Shown: positions 56,234 through 64,000 of the stretch, piece by piece
How the letters are laid out: each line of letters starts with the position of its first letter
Numbering within the stretch: position 1 is the first letter of the stretch
Assembly (NCBI GenBank): GCA_902604795.1
Contig: CACKZV010000001.1
Span: 1 to 64,000 of the forward strand
Direction: 5' to 3'
DNA: 64,000 nucleotides
Source: an uncultured Pelagibacteraceae bacterium
GTDB lineage: Bacteria > Pseudomonadota > Alphaproteobacteria > Pelagibacterales > Pelagibacteraceae
The notes under the pieces: generated by a model
Database searches by the model: none
Told to the model about the DNA's origin: nothing
Seen by the model: the letters and a program-made list of their open reading frames with translations, nothing else
Position numbers and translations under genes: made by a program

Positions 56234-56309
56234 TGGCTCCTCGGGCAGGACTCGAACCTGCGACCAATTGATTAACAGTCAACTGCTCTACCAACTGAGC
56301 TACCGAGGA
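56234..56309 (-). tRNA. tRNA-Asn (anticodon GUU)
   Basis: On the minus strand a 76-base cloverleaf is formed. The acceptor stem TCCTCGG pairs with CCGAGGA, followed by discriminator G and encoded CCA. The D-arm is GCTC/GAGC, the anticodon stem GTTGA/TCAAT encloses CTGTTAA with anticodon GTT, and the T-arm GCAGG-TTCGAGT-CCTGC is canonical. It converges with the XRE gene 6 bases away and lies 49 bases downstream of tRNA-Cys on the same strand. Confidence 0.96.
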
Positions 56310-56358
56310 ATATTTTCTCACAACTTACTTTTTTTAAAATTTATCTCAATACTTATTT

Positions 56359-56432
56359 TGGAGGCAACGCCCGGAATCGAACCGGGATACAAGGATTTGC
56401 AATCCTCTGCGTAACCATTCCGCCACGTTGCC
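56359..56432 (-). tRNA. tRNA-Cys (anticodon GCA)
   Basis: On the minus strand a 74-base cloverleaf is formed. The acceptor stem GGCAACG pairs with CGTTGCC, followed by discriminator T (U73, typical of tRNA-Cys) and encoded CCA. The anticodon stem AGGA/TCCT with loop TTGCAAA carries anticodon GCA, and the T-arm CCCGG-TTCGATT-CCGGG is strong. It is probably co-transcribed with tRNA-Asn from a promoter in the 119-bp AT-rich gap before valS, where I see no other feature. Confidence 0.96.
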
Positions 56433-56551
56433 ATCAAATATAAAATATTTGGTAATCGATATTTGTATAATTCATTTTGATCATTAGTCTATAAATTTAG
56501 CAATGATTTTCATTATTGTTTATTAATTTGATTAATTTATAAAACAATTTA

Positions 56552-59179
56552 ATGAGTTTTGATAAATATGAGCATAAAAATGTAGAAAATAAAATCTACG
56601 ATTATTGGGAAAAAAATGATTTATTTAAACCCAAAGAAAATTCAAAAAAATTCTCAATTGTAATTCCACCACCGAATGTAACTGGAAGTCTCCACATGGG
56701 GCATGCTTTAAATAACTCAATTCAAGATGTTTTAACTAGATTTCATAGAATGAATAATTATGAAACTTTATGGCAACCAGGAACAGATCATGCCGGAATT
56801 GCAACCCAAGCATTAGTTGAAAAAAAACTTACAAAAGAAGGGGTTAAAAAAAATGATTTGGGTAGGGAAAAATTCATAGAAAAAGTGTGGGAATGGAAAA
56901 ACGAATATGGAGATATTATAATAAACCAACTTAAAAAACTTGGATGTTCTTGTGATTGGTCTCGTAATGCATTCACAATGGACGAGAATTTATCCAAATC
57001 AGTCATAAAAGTATTTGTTGATCTTTATAATAAAAAATTAATCTATAAAGCAAAAAAACTTGTAAATTGGGATGTTGTTTTAAAAACAGCAATATCTGAT
57101 TTAGAAGTTGATCAACGTGAAGTAAATTCTCAACTTTATTATATAAATTATCCTATAGAGGGATCAGATAAATTTATAACAATTGCAACAACAAGACCTG
57201 AAACTATGTTGGGAGATACTGCAATAGCTGTAAATCCAAAAGACGATAGATTTAAAAATTTAGTAGGGAAGTTTGTAATTATTCCTTTAGCAAATAGAAA
57301 AATAAAAATAATAACAGATGATTATGCAGATCCTGAACAAGGAACTGGTGCAGTTAAAATTACTCCAGCACATGATTTTAATGATTATGATGTAGGTATA
57401 AGAAACAAGTTAGAGGTAATTAATATATTTACTCCCGATGGAAAAATAAATGACAATGCACCTGACCCATATAAAGGTTTAGATAGATTTGCTGCCAGAA
57501 AATTAATATTACAACATCTTGAAGAAGGAAAATTTTTAGAAAAAATAGAAAAGTTAGTAAATAAAGTTCCTTACGGCGATAGATCTAATTCTATTATTGA
57601 ACCTTATTTAACAGAGCAATGGTTTGTTGATGCAAAAACTTTAGCCATTAAAGCAAAAGAGGTAGTAAATAGTGGTAAGACTAAATTTTTTCCTGAAAAT
57701 TGGTCAAAAACTTATTTTCAATGGATGGATAACATTGAGCCTTGGTGTATTTCTCGTCAATTATGGTGGGGACATCAAATTCCAGCATGGTACGGGCCTG
57801 ATGGAAAAATATTTGTAGCTGAAAACGAGGATGAGTGCAAAAAACAGGCAAAAGAATTTTATTCAAAAGATGTGGAATTAAAAAGAGATGAAGATGTTCT
57901 AGACACTTGGTTTTCATCTGGTCTATGGCCATTTGCGACTTTAGGTTGGCCAGAAAAAACACCAGAAGTTGAAAAATTTTATCCTACTAGTGTTCTAGTT
58001 ACTGGTTTTGATATCATATTTTTCTGGGTTGCTAGAATGATAATGATGGGAACTGAGTTTTTAAAAGAAGAGCCTTTTAAAAATATATACGTTCACGCAC
58101 TTGTTAGAGATGAAAAGGGTCAAAAAATGTCTAAATCAAAGGGTAATGTAATAGACCCTTTAGAACTTATCGAAAAATATAGTGCTGATGCTTTAAGATT
58201 TACTTTATTATCAATGGCATCACCTGGTCGTGATGTAAAGTTGTCAGAAGATAGGGTTAAAGGTTATAGAAATTTCTTAAATAAAATTTGGAATGCAAAT
58301 AATTTTTTAACACAAAATAAGTGTGATTTTGGTGATGTGAAAAAACCTGAAAATATAAACTTAACAATTAATAAGTGGATACTATCTGAGCTTGTAAAAG
58401 TTAAAAACGACACAAAGAATAGTTTAAAAAACTATAGATTTGATGAAGCAGCTAAAATTATTTATCAATTTGTATGGCATTCATTTTGTGATTGGTATTT
58501 AGAGTTATCCAAAACTGTTTTAAACTCTGAAAATGAGGAAGATATTAAGGAGTTAAGACAAACATCATCATTTGTTTTTAAGGAAATTTTAATAATACTT
58601 CATCCATTTATTCCATTTGTAACCGAAGAGATATGGTTAAGTAATAAGCTAGATAAAGATGGAAAAGATTACTTGATGCATGCCAATTGGCTAGATGATG
58701 ATTATCATGAAAAAAAATCTTATGATGAGATAAATAATATCATCAATTTTATTACATCAATTAGATCATTTAAAAATGAATTAAATATAAGTCCTGGATC
58801 ATTTATTGAAATTTCAACAGCAAATACAAACAAAGAATATAAAAACTTTTTATCTTCTAATGAAAATATAATGAAAAAAAATGGAAGAATTAAAAATTTT
58901 CATGAAAAAGATTTAGACAAACCTTCAGCAAGTATAGTTATAAGTGGTGAGTTATTTAAATTATATTTTGATGAAGATGTTGATTTAAATATGATCAAAT
59001 CAACATTAGAAAAGAAAATTTCAAAAATTAGTGAAGAGATGAAAAAAATTGATGTTAGATTATCAAATAAATCCTTTGTGGATCGTGCACCACAAAATAT
59101 AGTAGAGCAGGAGAAAAGCAACTTTGCTAATCTTGAAAAAGATGTTAAAAAAATAGAATTAACTCTAAAAGGTTTATAA
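56552..59179 (+). CDS. valS: Valine--tRNA ligase
   Basis: This 875-residue class I aminoacyl-tRNA synthetase charges tRNA-Val. The HIGH motif is HMGH near residue 50 in [15 protein letters not shown], and the KMSKS motif is [12 protein letters not shown] near residue 525. The editing domain ([17 protein letters not shown]) and the [16 protein letters not shown] segment are present. The C-terminal tRNA-binding coiled coil (about residues 810-870) follows. It overlaps the ilvD start by one base. Confidence 0.97.
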   Translation: MSFDKYEHKNVENKIYDYWEKNDLFKPKENSKKFSIVIPPPNVTGSLHMGHALNNSIQDVLTRFHRMNNYETLWQPGTDHAGIATQALVEKKLTKEGVKKNDLGREKFIEKVWEWKNEYGDIIINQLKKLGCSCDWSRNAFTMDENLSKSVIKVFVDLYNKKLIYKAKKLVNWDVVLKTAISDLEVDQREVNSQLYYINYPIEGSDKFITIATTRPETMLGDTAIAVNPKDDRFKNLVGKFVIIPLANRKIKIITDDYADPEQGTGAVKITPAHDFNDYDVGIRNKLEVINIFTPDGKINDNAPDPYKGLDRFAARKLILQHLEEGKFLEKIEKLVNKVPYGDRSNSIIEPYLTEQWFVDAKTLAIKAKEVVNSGKTKFFPENWSKTYFQWMDNIEPWCISRQLWWGHQIPAWYGPDGKIFVAENEDECKKQAKEFYSKDVELKRDEDVLDTWFSSGLWPFATLGWPEKTPEVEKFYPTSVLVTGFDIIFFWVARMIMMGTEFLKEEPFKNIYVHALVRDEKGQKMSKSKGNVIDPLELIEKYSADALRFTLLSMASPGRDVKLSEDRVKGYRNFLNKIWNANNFLTQNKCDFGDVKKPENINLTINKWILSELVKVKNDTKNSLKNYRFDEAAKIIYQFVWHSFCDWYLELSKTVLNSENEEDIKELRQTSSFVFKEILIILHPFIPFVTEEIWLSNKLDKDGKDYLMHANWLDDDYHEKKSYDEINNIINFITSIRSFKNELNISPGSFIEISTANTNKEYKNFLSSNENIMKKNGRIKNFHEKDLDKPSASIVISGELFKLYFDEDVDLNMIKSTLEKKISKISEEMKKIDVRLSNKSFVDRAPQNIVEQEKSNFANLEKDVKKIELTLKGL

Positions 59180-60897
59180 TGAAAAAATTTAATAAGAAAA
59201 AATTACCAAGTAGACACACAACAATAGGTGCAGATAAAGCCCCTCAAAGATCATTTTATTACGCAATGGATTTAACAGAAAAAGATGTAGCAAAACCATT
59301 TGTTGGTGTTGTTTCAACATGGAATGAGGCCGCTCCTTGTAACATAAATTTAATGAAACAAGCTCAATCAGTTAAAAAAGGAGTTAAAGCTTCAGGTGGA
59401 ACTCCAAGAGAATTTTGTACTATTACAGTAACTGATGGTATTGCGATGGGTCATGAAGGAATGAAGTCATCATTAATATCAAGAGATGTGATAGCAGACT
59501 CAACCGAACTTACAGTTAGAGGACATTGTTATGATGCATTAGTTGGATTAGCAGGCTGTGATAAATCATTACCTGGTTTAATGATGTCGATGGTACGTTT
59601 AAATATTCCAAGTGTATTTATATATGGTGGATCAATTCTCCCTGGGAGATTTAATGGAAAAGATGTAACCGTTGTAGATGTATTTGAAGGTGTTGGAAAA
59701 TATACATCAAAAAAAATGACAGCTCATGCATTAAGAAAATTAGAATTAAAAGCATGTCCAAGTGCAGGTGCTTGTGGTGGACAATTTACTGCAAACACAA
59801 TGGCATGTGTTTCTGAAGCAATAGGATTAGCTTTACCTTTCTCAGCAGGAACGCCAGCGCCATATTTAGAAAGAAATAAATATGCAATAGACAGCGGTAA
59901 AGCTGTAATGAATTTATTAGCAAAGAATATTAGACCTAGAGACATAGTAACAAGAAAAGCTCTTGAAAATGCAGCAACAATTGTTGCAGCAACAGGTGGA
60001 TCAACAAATGCAGGTTTACACTTGCCAGCTATTGCAAATGAAATTGGAATTAAATTTGATTTAATGGATGTTGCAAAAATATTTAAGAAAACTCCTTATC
60101 TTGCAGATTTAAAACCTGGTGGAAAATATGTTGCAAAAGATATGTGGGAAGCAGGAGGAGTTCCAATGTTATTAAAAACTCTAATGGATGGTGGTTACAT
60201 TCATGGTGATTGTATGACGGTTACAGGCAAAACCATGAGAGAAAATTTAAAAAATGTTAAATTTAGAACTAATCAAAAAGTAATGAGATCTTATCAAAAT
60301 CCAATTTCACCAACAGGAGGAGTAGTTGGATTAAAAGGAAATTTAGCTCCAGAAGGTGGAATTGTGAAAATAGCTGGTTTAAAAAAATTACAATTTACAG
60401 GAAGAGCCAGATGTTTTGATAATGAAGAGTCTGCGTATAAAGCAGTAATAAACAGAAAATACAAAGATGGAGACATCATTATAATTAGATATGAGGGACC
60501 AATAGGAGGTCCTGGAATGAGAGAAATGCTTCAAACAACTGCAGCAATCTACGGTCAAGGAAAAGGGGAGAAAGTAGCCCTTATTACAGACGGTAGGTTC
60601 TCTGGGGCTACCAGAGGCTTTTGTATCGGTCATGTGGGCCCTGAGGCCTCCGTAGGCGGTCCTATAGCCCTTTTAAGGAATGGGGATATCATCGATATAG
60701 ACGCTAAAAAGGGCACAATTAACGTAAGACTTACAAAGAAGGAATTAAGTGCAAGACGTAAAAAATGGAAACCGAGAAAAGTGAATTTTGGTAATGGTAC
60801 ATTATGGAAATATGCACAAACGGTTGGACCAGCTTATAAAGGTGCACCAACTCATCCAGGTGGTAAAAACGAGGTTAGAACGTACGCTGATATTTAA
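59179..60897 (+). CDS. ilvD: Dihydroxy-acid dehydratase
   Basis: This 572-residue Fe-S enzyme catalyses the dehydration step of valine, leucine and isoleucine synthesis. Cluster cysteines are visible in AGCDKSLPG (about residue 127) and [17 protein letters not shown] (about 195-205). [25 protein letters not shown] and the [20 protein letters not shown] segment match the IlvD/Edd family. Codon use changes sharply inside the gene at 60574-60720, described separately. It is coupled to valS (valine use and synthesis side by side), and its stop overlaps the manC ATG. Confidence 0.96.
   Translation: MKKFNKKKLPSRHTTIGADKAPQRSFYYAMDLTEKDVAKPFVGVVSTWNEAAPCNINLMKQAQSVKKGVKASGGTPREFCTITVTDGIAMGHEGMKSSLISRDVIADSTELTVRGHCYDALVGLAGCDKSLPGLMMSMVRLNIPSVFIYGGSILPGRFNGKDVTVVDVFEGVGKYTSKKMTAHALRKLELKACPSAGACGGQFTANTMACVSEAIGLALPFSAGTPAPYLERNKYAIDSGKAVMNLLAKNIRPRDIVTRKALENAATIVAATGGSTNAGLHLPAIANEIGIKFDLMDVAKIFKKTPYLADLKPGGKYVAKDMWEAGGVPMLLKTLMDGGYIHGDCMTVTGKTMRENLKNVKFRTNQKVMRSYQNPISPTGGVVGLKGNLAPEGGIVKIAGLKKLQFTGRARCFDNEESAYKAVINRKYKDGDIIIIRYEGPIGGPGMREMLQTTAAIYGQGKGEKVALITDGRFSGATRGFCIGHVGPEASVGGPIALLRNGDIIDIDAKKGTINVRLTKKELSARRKKWKPRKVNFGNGTLWKYAQTVGPAYKGAPTHPGGKNEVRTYADI
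60574..60720 (+). other. GC-rich, dyad-containing patch within ilvD
   Basis: Counted by hand, these 49 codons are 50% G+C, and 22 of 49 end in G or C, whereas a conserved stretch of the same gene near 59750-59865 has about 5 of 39. Codons such as GCC, GGC, GGG, AGG and ATC cluster here. Inverted repeats lie in it: GTAGCCC (60574-60580) with GGGCTAC (60605-60611), and GCCCTTTT (60667-60674) with AAAAGGGC (60707-60714), plus the palindromes GGGCCC (60636-60641) and GAGGCCTC (60643-60650). The protein stays normal. Recombination with a GC-richer donor or an overlapping RNA function could explain it. Confidence 0.7.
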
Positions 60898-62099
60898 TGA
60901 AAATTAGACCTGTAATACTTTGTGGTGGCGCAGGAACAAGACTTTGGCCAGATAAAAAAAAACATCAAGCAAAACAATTTATTGATTTTGGTGGATGGAG
61001 TTTAATTCAAAAAACTTTAAAAAGAATAAATAAATCAATCTTTGATTTTCCTATAATCAGCACAAATTTAAAATACTTAAAACATGTCAAATTAGCTTTA
61101 AAAAAAAGTAAAATTAAAAAGTTTAAAATAGTTTTAGAACCAGCGAAAAAAAATACCGCACCAGCAATCCTTGCTTCAGCGATGATAAAGGATATTCCAT
61201 TAGAGCAACCATTAATGTTTTTTGCAGCAGATCATTTAATTGAAAGGTCTAATATTTTAAATAAATCCCTTTTAAAAAATAAACCAAATTTAGATAATCA
61301 AAATTTATTTATTTTTGGAATAAAACCTACAAATCCATCAAGTGAATATGGATATTTTTTAACTAAAAAAATTAAATCTATAAATAAAGTTACAAAATTT
61401 ATTGAAAAACCAAAATTATCAAAAGCAAAAGAAGTAATTAAGAAAAAAGGTTACTGGAATTCTGGTATGTTTTATTTAAGAAAAGACTCAATAATCAATA
61501 ATTTTAAAAAATATCAAAATAAAACTTACAAAAGTTGTGTTGAGGCTATTAAAAAAGGCAAATATAAAAATAATACCTACTACTTAAATAAAAGAGCTTT
61601 TGAAAAATCAATCGAGAAATCTTTTGATTATGCAATACTTGAGAAAACAAATAAAATTAATGCTATTAAATTAGACATTCCTTGGTCTGATCTTGGTAGT
61701 TGGAAAGAAATTCTAAAGATATATGATAAAAATAAAAGAAAACACTTCAAGAAAAAGAATGTTTTTTATAGACCATGGGGGAGTTATTTAAATTTATTCG
61801 AAGGAAAAGAGTTTTTAATTAAAGAATTATCAGTTAAACCTAAAGGTATATTAAGTCTTCAAAAACATCACCACAGAGCAGAACATTGGTTAGTTACAAA
61901 AGGTAATCCAAGAATAACTTTAAATAAAAATATCATTAATATAAAACCTAATGAACATATTTTCATTCCATTAGGAGCAATTCATAGAATACAAAATCCT
62001 GGAAAAAAACCTGTAAAAATTATGGAAGCCCAAGTAGGTTCTATACTTAAAGAAACTGATATTGTTAGATATCAAGACATTTATGGTAGAGTTAAATAA
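60897..62099 (+). CDS. manC: Mannose-1-phosphate guanylyltransferase (ManC/CpsB-like)
   Basis: This 400-residue protein combines an NTP-transferase domain (LCGGAGTRLWPDKKKHQAKQF) with a C-terminal cupin typical of mannose-6-phosphate isomerase type II (LSLQKHHHRAEHWLVTKG). It would form GDP-mannose for surface polysaccharides or glycolipids. It is shorter than typical ManC (about 470 residues), and the usual LSR-x3-PKQF segment after RLWP is altered. The isomerase activity cannot be judged from sequence alone. It starts within the ilvD stop, and the permease gene follows after 10 bases. Confidence 0.88.
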   Translation: MKIRPVILCGGAGTRLWPDKKKHQAKQFIDFGGWSLIQKTLKRINKSIFDFPIISTNLKYLKHVKLALKKSKIKKFKIVLEPAKKNTAPAILASAMIKDIPLEQPLMFFAADHLIERSNILNKSLLKNKPNLDNQNLFIFGIKPTNPSSEYGYFLTKKIKSINKVTKFIEKPKLSKAKEVIKKKGYWNSGMFYLRKDSIINNFKKYQNKTYKSCVEAIKKGKYKNNTYYLNKRAFEKSIEKSFDYAILEKTNKINAIKLDIPWSDLGSWKEILKIYDKNKRKHFKKKNVFYRPWGSYLNLFEGKEFLIKELSVKPKGILSLQKHHHRAEHWLVTKGNPRITLNKNIINIKPNEHIFIPLGAIHRIQNPGKKPVKIMEAQVGSILKETDIVRYQDIYGRVK

Positions 62100-62109
62100 T
62101 TAACTCTTA

Positions 62110-62949
62110 ATGGATAATACTGTTTTCATATTAGTTCTTATAGCAGCTATTACACATGCTACATGGAATGGAATGGTTAAGAAACATTCTGATAAAGTTA
62201 TAGCTTTATCTGGAGTAATTTTAGGTCGTCTACCATTAGCTTTAACAGCAATAATAATCTTACCTTTACCTACATATGAGAGTATGCCTTATTTAATTGT
62301 AAGCATTATTATTCACCAAGCATATCAATGGTATCTTTTAAGTGCATATGAACTAGGAGATTTAACAAAGGTTTATCCGATTGCACGTGGAACTGGACCT
62401 TTGGTTGCAACTATAGTTTCAATTTTATTTTTAGGTTTGGTGCTTGATAATTTTATTATTCTTTCAATTTTAATTATTTGTTTAGGAATAATTTTTTTAA
62501 GCTTATTTGATAAATCCAAAAAAAACTCAAAAATAATCCAATATTCACTATTAACTGGTTTATGGATTGGATTATATTCTGTGATAGATGGTTATGGCGC
62601 AAGGGTAAGTTTGTCAGCTATTTCCTTTATTAGCTGGGTGTTTGTTATAAATGCATTACTGCACACATTTGTAATGCGTTTAAAAGATGAGAAAAATATC
62701 ATTCAAAGATTAGCAAAATATGGAAAAAAGATATTTATATTCGGTGGTTCACTTGATTACTTCACTTATATAACAGTAGTATGGGCGTTTACTAAAGCAC
62801 CAATACCAATTGTTGGTGCATTAAGAGAAACGAGTATTTTATTTTCTATTTTAATTGGATATTTCTTTTTAAAAGAACAAATAACTTCAAAAAAAATTAT
62901 ATCTATTTTATTAATTGTTATTGGTGTAATAGGAATTAAAGTATTTTAA
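62110..62949 (+). CDS. EamA-family (DMT) transporter
   Basis: This 279-residue protein has about ten membrane helices in two homologous halves, the pattern of EamA/drug-metabolite permeases. The first half contains ATWNGMVKKHSDKVIALSG and TKVYPIARGTGPLVATI; the second half has PIPIVGALRETSILFSILIG followed by FFLKEQITSKKIISILLIV. The substrate cannot be predicted; members export amino acids, nucleosides or other metabolites. The gene lies 10 bases after manC and 10 bases before the PhoR-type kinase. Confidence 0.88.
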   Translation: MDNTVFILVLIAAITHATWNGMVKKHSDKVIALSGVILGRLPLALTAIIILPLPTYESMPYLIVSIIIHQAYQWYLLSAYELGDLTKVYPIARGTGPLVATIVSILFLGLVLDNFIILSILIICLGIIFLSLFDKSKKNSKIIQYSLLTGLWIGLYSVIDGYGARVSLSAISFISWVFVINALLHTFVMRLKDEKNIIQRLAKYGKKIFIFGGSLDYFTYITVVWAFTKAPIPIVGALRETSILFSILIGYFFLKEQITSKKIISILLIVIGVIGIKVF

Positions 62950-62959
62950 TTGTAATTAA

Positions 62960-64000
62960 ATGGAACTTTTAACAATCATCTTATTAATTATCGTAGGGAT
63001 TTTGGCTTTCTTGTTGCTTAAAAAAGAAAGAGTTCTAGGTATCAAAACTGATGAAAATAAAACTGAAGAACAAGTAAAAGTAATTGAAAGTAAAGATTAT
63101 AGAAAAAATATCTACGATTTATTAAATTATATACCAGAGGGAATAATAATATTAGATAAATCAAAGAAAATTATATTTAGTAATAATTCAGCAAATAATT
63201 GGTTTCAAATAAAATTAAATGAAAATATTAGCGGCTATTTAAGAAATCCTGATTTATTAATTTCAATTGATAAAGCATTTGATGGTAAAAAAGTTACAGA
63301 TTTTGAAATAGAAATTAGAAATCAAGCTGTTTTAAGATTAAATATTACTATTTATCTTGACCAAAATAATTTATTTTTTGACGAAAATTCATGCTTTTTA
63401 TTTATTAGAGACTTAACTGAATTTTATAAATTCCAACAACTCAAATCAGATTTTGTTGCTAATGTTTCTCACGAGCTAAGAACTCCTTTACAATCAATAA
63501 AAATGGGTCTTGAAACCTTTGAAAATAACCCAGATATAAAACAAAATTCAGAGGCAAATAATTTATTACCAGTTATGATTTCCCAGTCAGAGAGAATGGA
63601 AAATCTAATTCGAGATTTACTTTCTTTATCAAAAATTGAATTACAAGAACACATAAGACCAACTCACGAGATAGATTTAGTAGAGCTGATTGATTATGTA
63701 ATTAAAACATATGAAAAAATATTAAGTAAAAATAAAATTAAACTTATATTTAATAAAATTGATAATTGTAAAATAATAGGTGACAGAGATAAGCTTATTG
63801 AAATATTCACAAATCTTATTGATAATTCGATTAAATATAGTGATAAAAATAAGGAAATAATAATTACAGCAAAAAAAGATGGGGATTTAATTATTATTTC
63901 CGTAGCAGATCAAGGAATTGGAATTCCAAAAGAATCAATTCACAGAATCACGGAAAGATTTTTCACGGTAGACCCTAGCAAAAGTCGAAGCGTTGGAGGA
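62960..64000 (+). CDS. phoR: PhoR-type sensor histidine kinase, 3' end cut by window
   Basis: The frame is open from the ATG at 62960 to the last base, so 347 residues are seen and the stop lies outside. One N-terminal membrane helix (ELLTIILLIIVGILAFLLL) is followed by a PAS-like domain (DLLNYIPEGIIILDKSKKII), then HisKA with phosphoacceptor H171 in FVANVSHELRTPLQSIKMG. The ATPase domain shows TNLIDNSIKYSD and VADQGIGIPKESIHRITERFF. A single helix, PAS and this H-box are characteristic of PhoR, the phosphate-starvation kinase. In related bacteria the pst transporter and phoU/phoB follow; I infer they may lie just beyond the window. Confidence 0.85.
   Translation, partial: MELLTIILLIIVGILAFLLLKKERVLGIKTDENKTEEQVKVIESKDYRKNIYDLLNYIPEGIIILDKSKKIIFSNNSANNWFQIKLNENISGYLRNPDLLISIDKAFDGKKVTDFEIEIRNQAVLRLNITIYLDQNNLFFDENSCFLFIRDLTEFYKFQQLKSDFVANVSHELRTPLQSIKMGLETFENNPDIKQNSEANNLLPVMISQSERMENLIRDLLSLSKIELQEHIRPTHEIDLVELIDYVIKTYEKILSKNKIKLIFNKIDNCKIIGDRDKLIEIFTNLIDNSIKYSDKNKEIIITAKKDGDLIIISVADQGIGIPKESIHRITERFFTVDPSKSRSVGG

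Noticed and set aside
60388-60633. Antisense open frame overlapping the GC-rich part of ilvD
   Set aside because: It shows no known motif, covers only part of the GC-rich patch, and antisense frames of this size are common in the window.
1-64000. CRISPR arrays, insertion sequences, integrases, phage genes or toxin-antitoxin islands
   Set aside because: Reading both strands shows no regularly spaced repeats, transposase or integrase motifs; nearly every base is assigned to core genes.

Overview
The window is a strongly AT-rich (roughly 30% G+C by eye), extremely compact bacterial chromosome segment. Most genes overlap or lie a few bases apart, no gene-free gap exceeds 150 bp, and there are no insertion sequences, phage genes, integrases or CRISPR arrays. 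Gene order and gene types are those of an alphaproteobacterium, and the combination of streamlining, low G+C, a general L-amino-acid ABC transporter and a structured leader before rpsB points to SAR11 (Pelagibacterales, Candidatus Pelagibacter-like). That placement is inference from the sequence; no database was searched.

Layout, left to right. Positions 1-7966 hold the end of the NADH dehydrogenase (complex I) operon, nuoG (partial) to nuoN; nuoJ carries one and nuoL two homopolymer frameshifts. At 7966-17510 come birA, coaX, RNase J, proS, the lipoprotein-release transporter lolC/lolD and dnaE. At 17511-29289 lies the translation and envelope block: a candidate autoregulatory leader, rpsB, tsf, frr, uppS, cdsA, dxr, bamA, skp, lpxD, fabZ, lpxA, lpxI, lpxB. 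It supplies undecaprenyl phosphate, isoprenoids, CDP-diacylglycerol, lipid A and outer-membrane protein assembly. The minus-strand block 29272-36680, read from its promoter, is ppiD-like, trpE, trpG, trpD, trpC, lexA (with an alphaproteobacterial SOS box) and gltX.

At 36742-43197 is the plus-strand run tpiA, secG, pyrG, kdsA, eno, ftsB, lipA, coq10/ratA. Then cinA, pgpA and ispDF lie on the minus strand (43192-45252). The run ntrY, ntrX, trkA, trkH (45290-51213) joins a reduced two-component system to potassium uptake. A tRNA-Arg precedes the amino-acid transporter aapJ-(terminator)-aapQMP and a small XRE regulator (51238-56227). Minus-strand tRNA-Asn and tRNA-Cys follow, then valS, ilvD, manC, an EamA permease and the start of a PhoR-type kinase cut by the window end.

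The content is overwhelmingly core metabolism and I see no convincing novel multi-gene system. The points most worth a second look are the cluster of three frameshifts in nuoJ/nuoL, the pseudoknot-like rpsB leader, a 147-bp GC-rich, dyad-containing patch inside ilvD, operator-like palindromes and an intra-operon terminator at the amino-acid transporter, the SOS box of lexA, and several syntenic gaps where usual alphaproteobacterial neighbours (pyrH, rseP, the pyruvate dehydrogenase genes) are absent.
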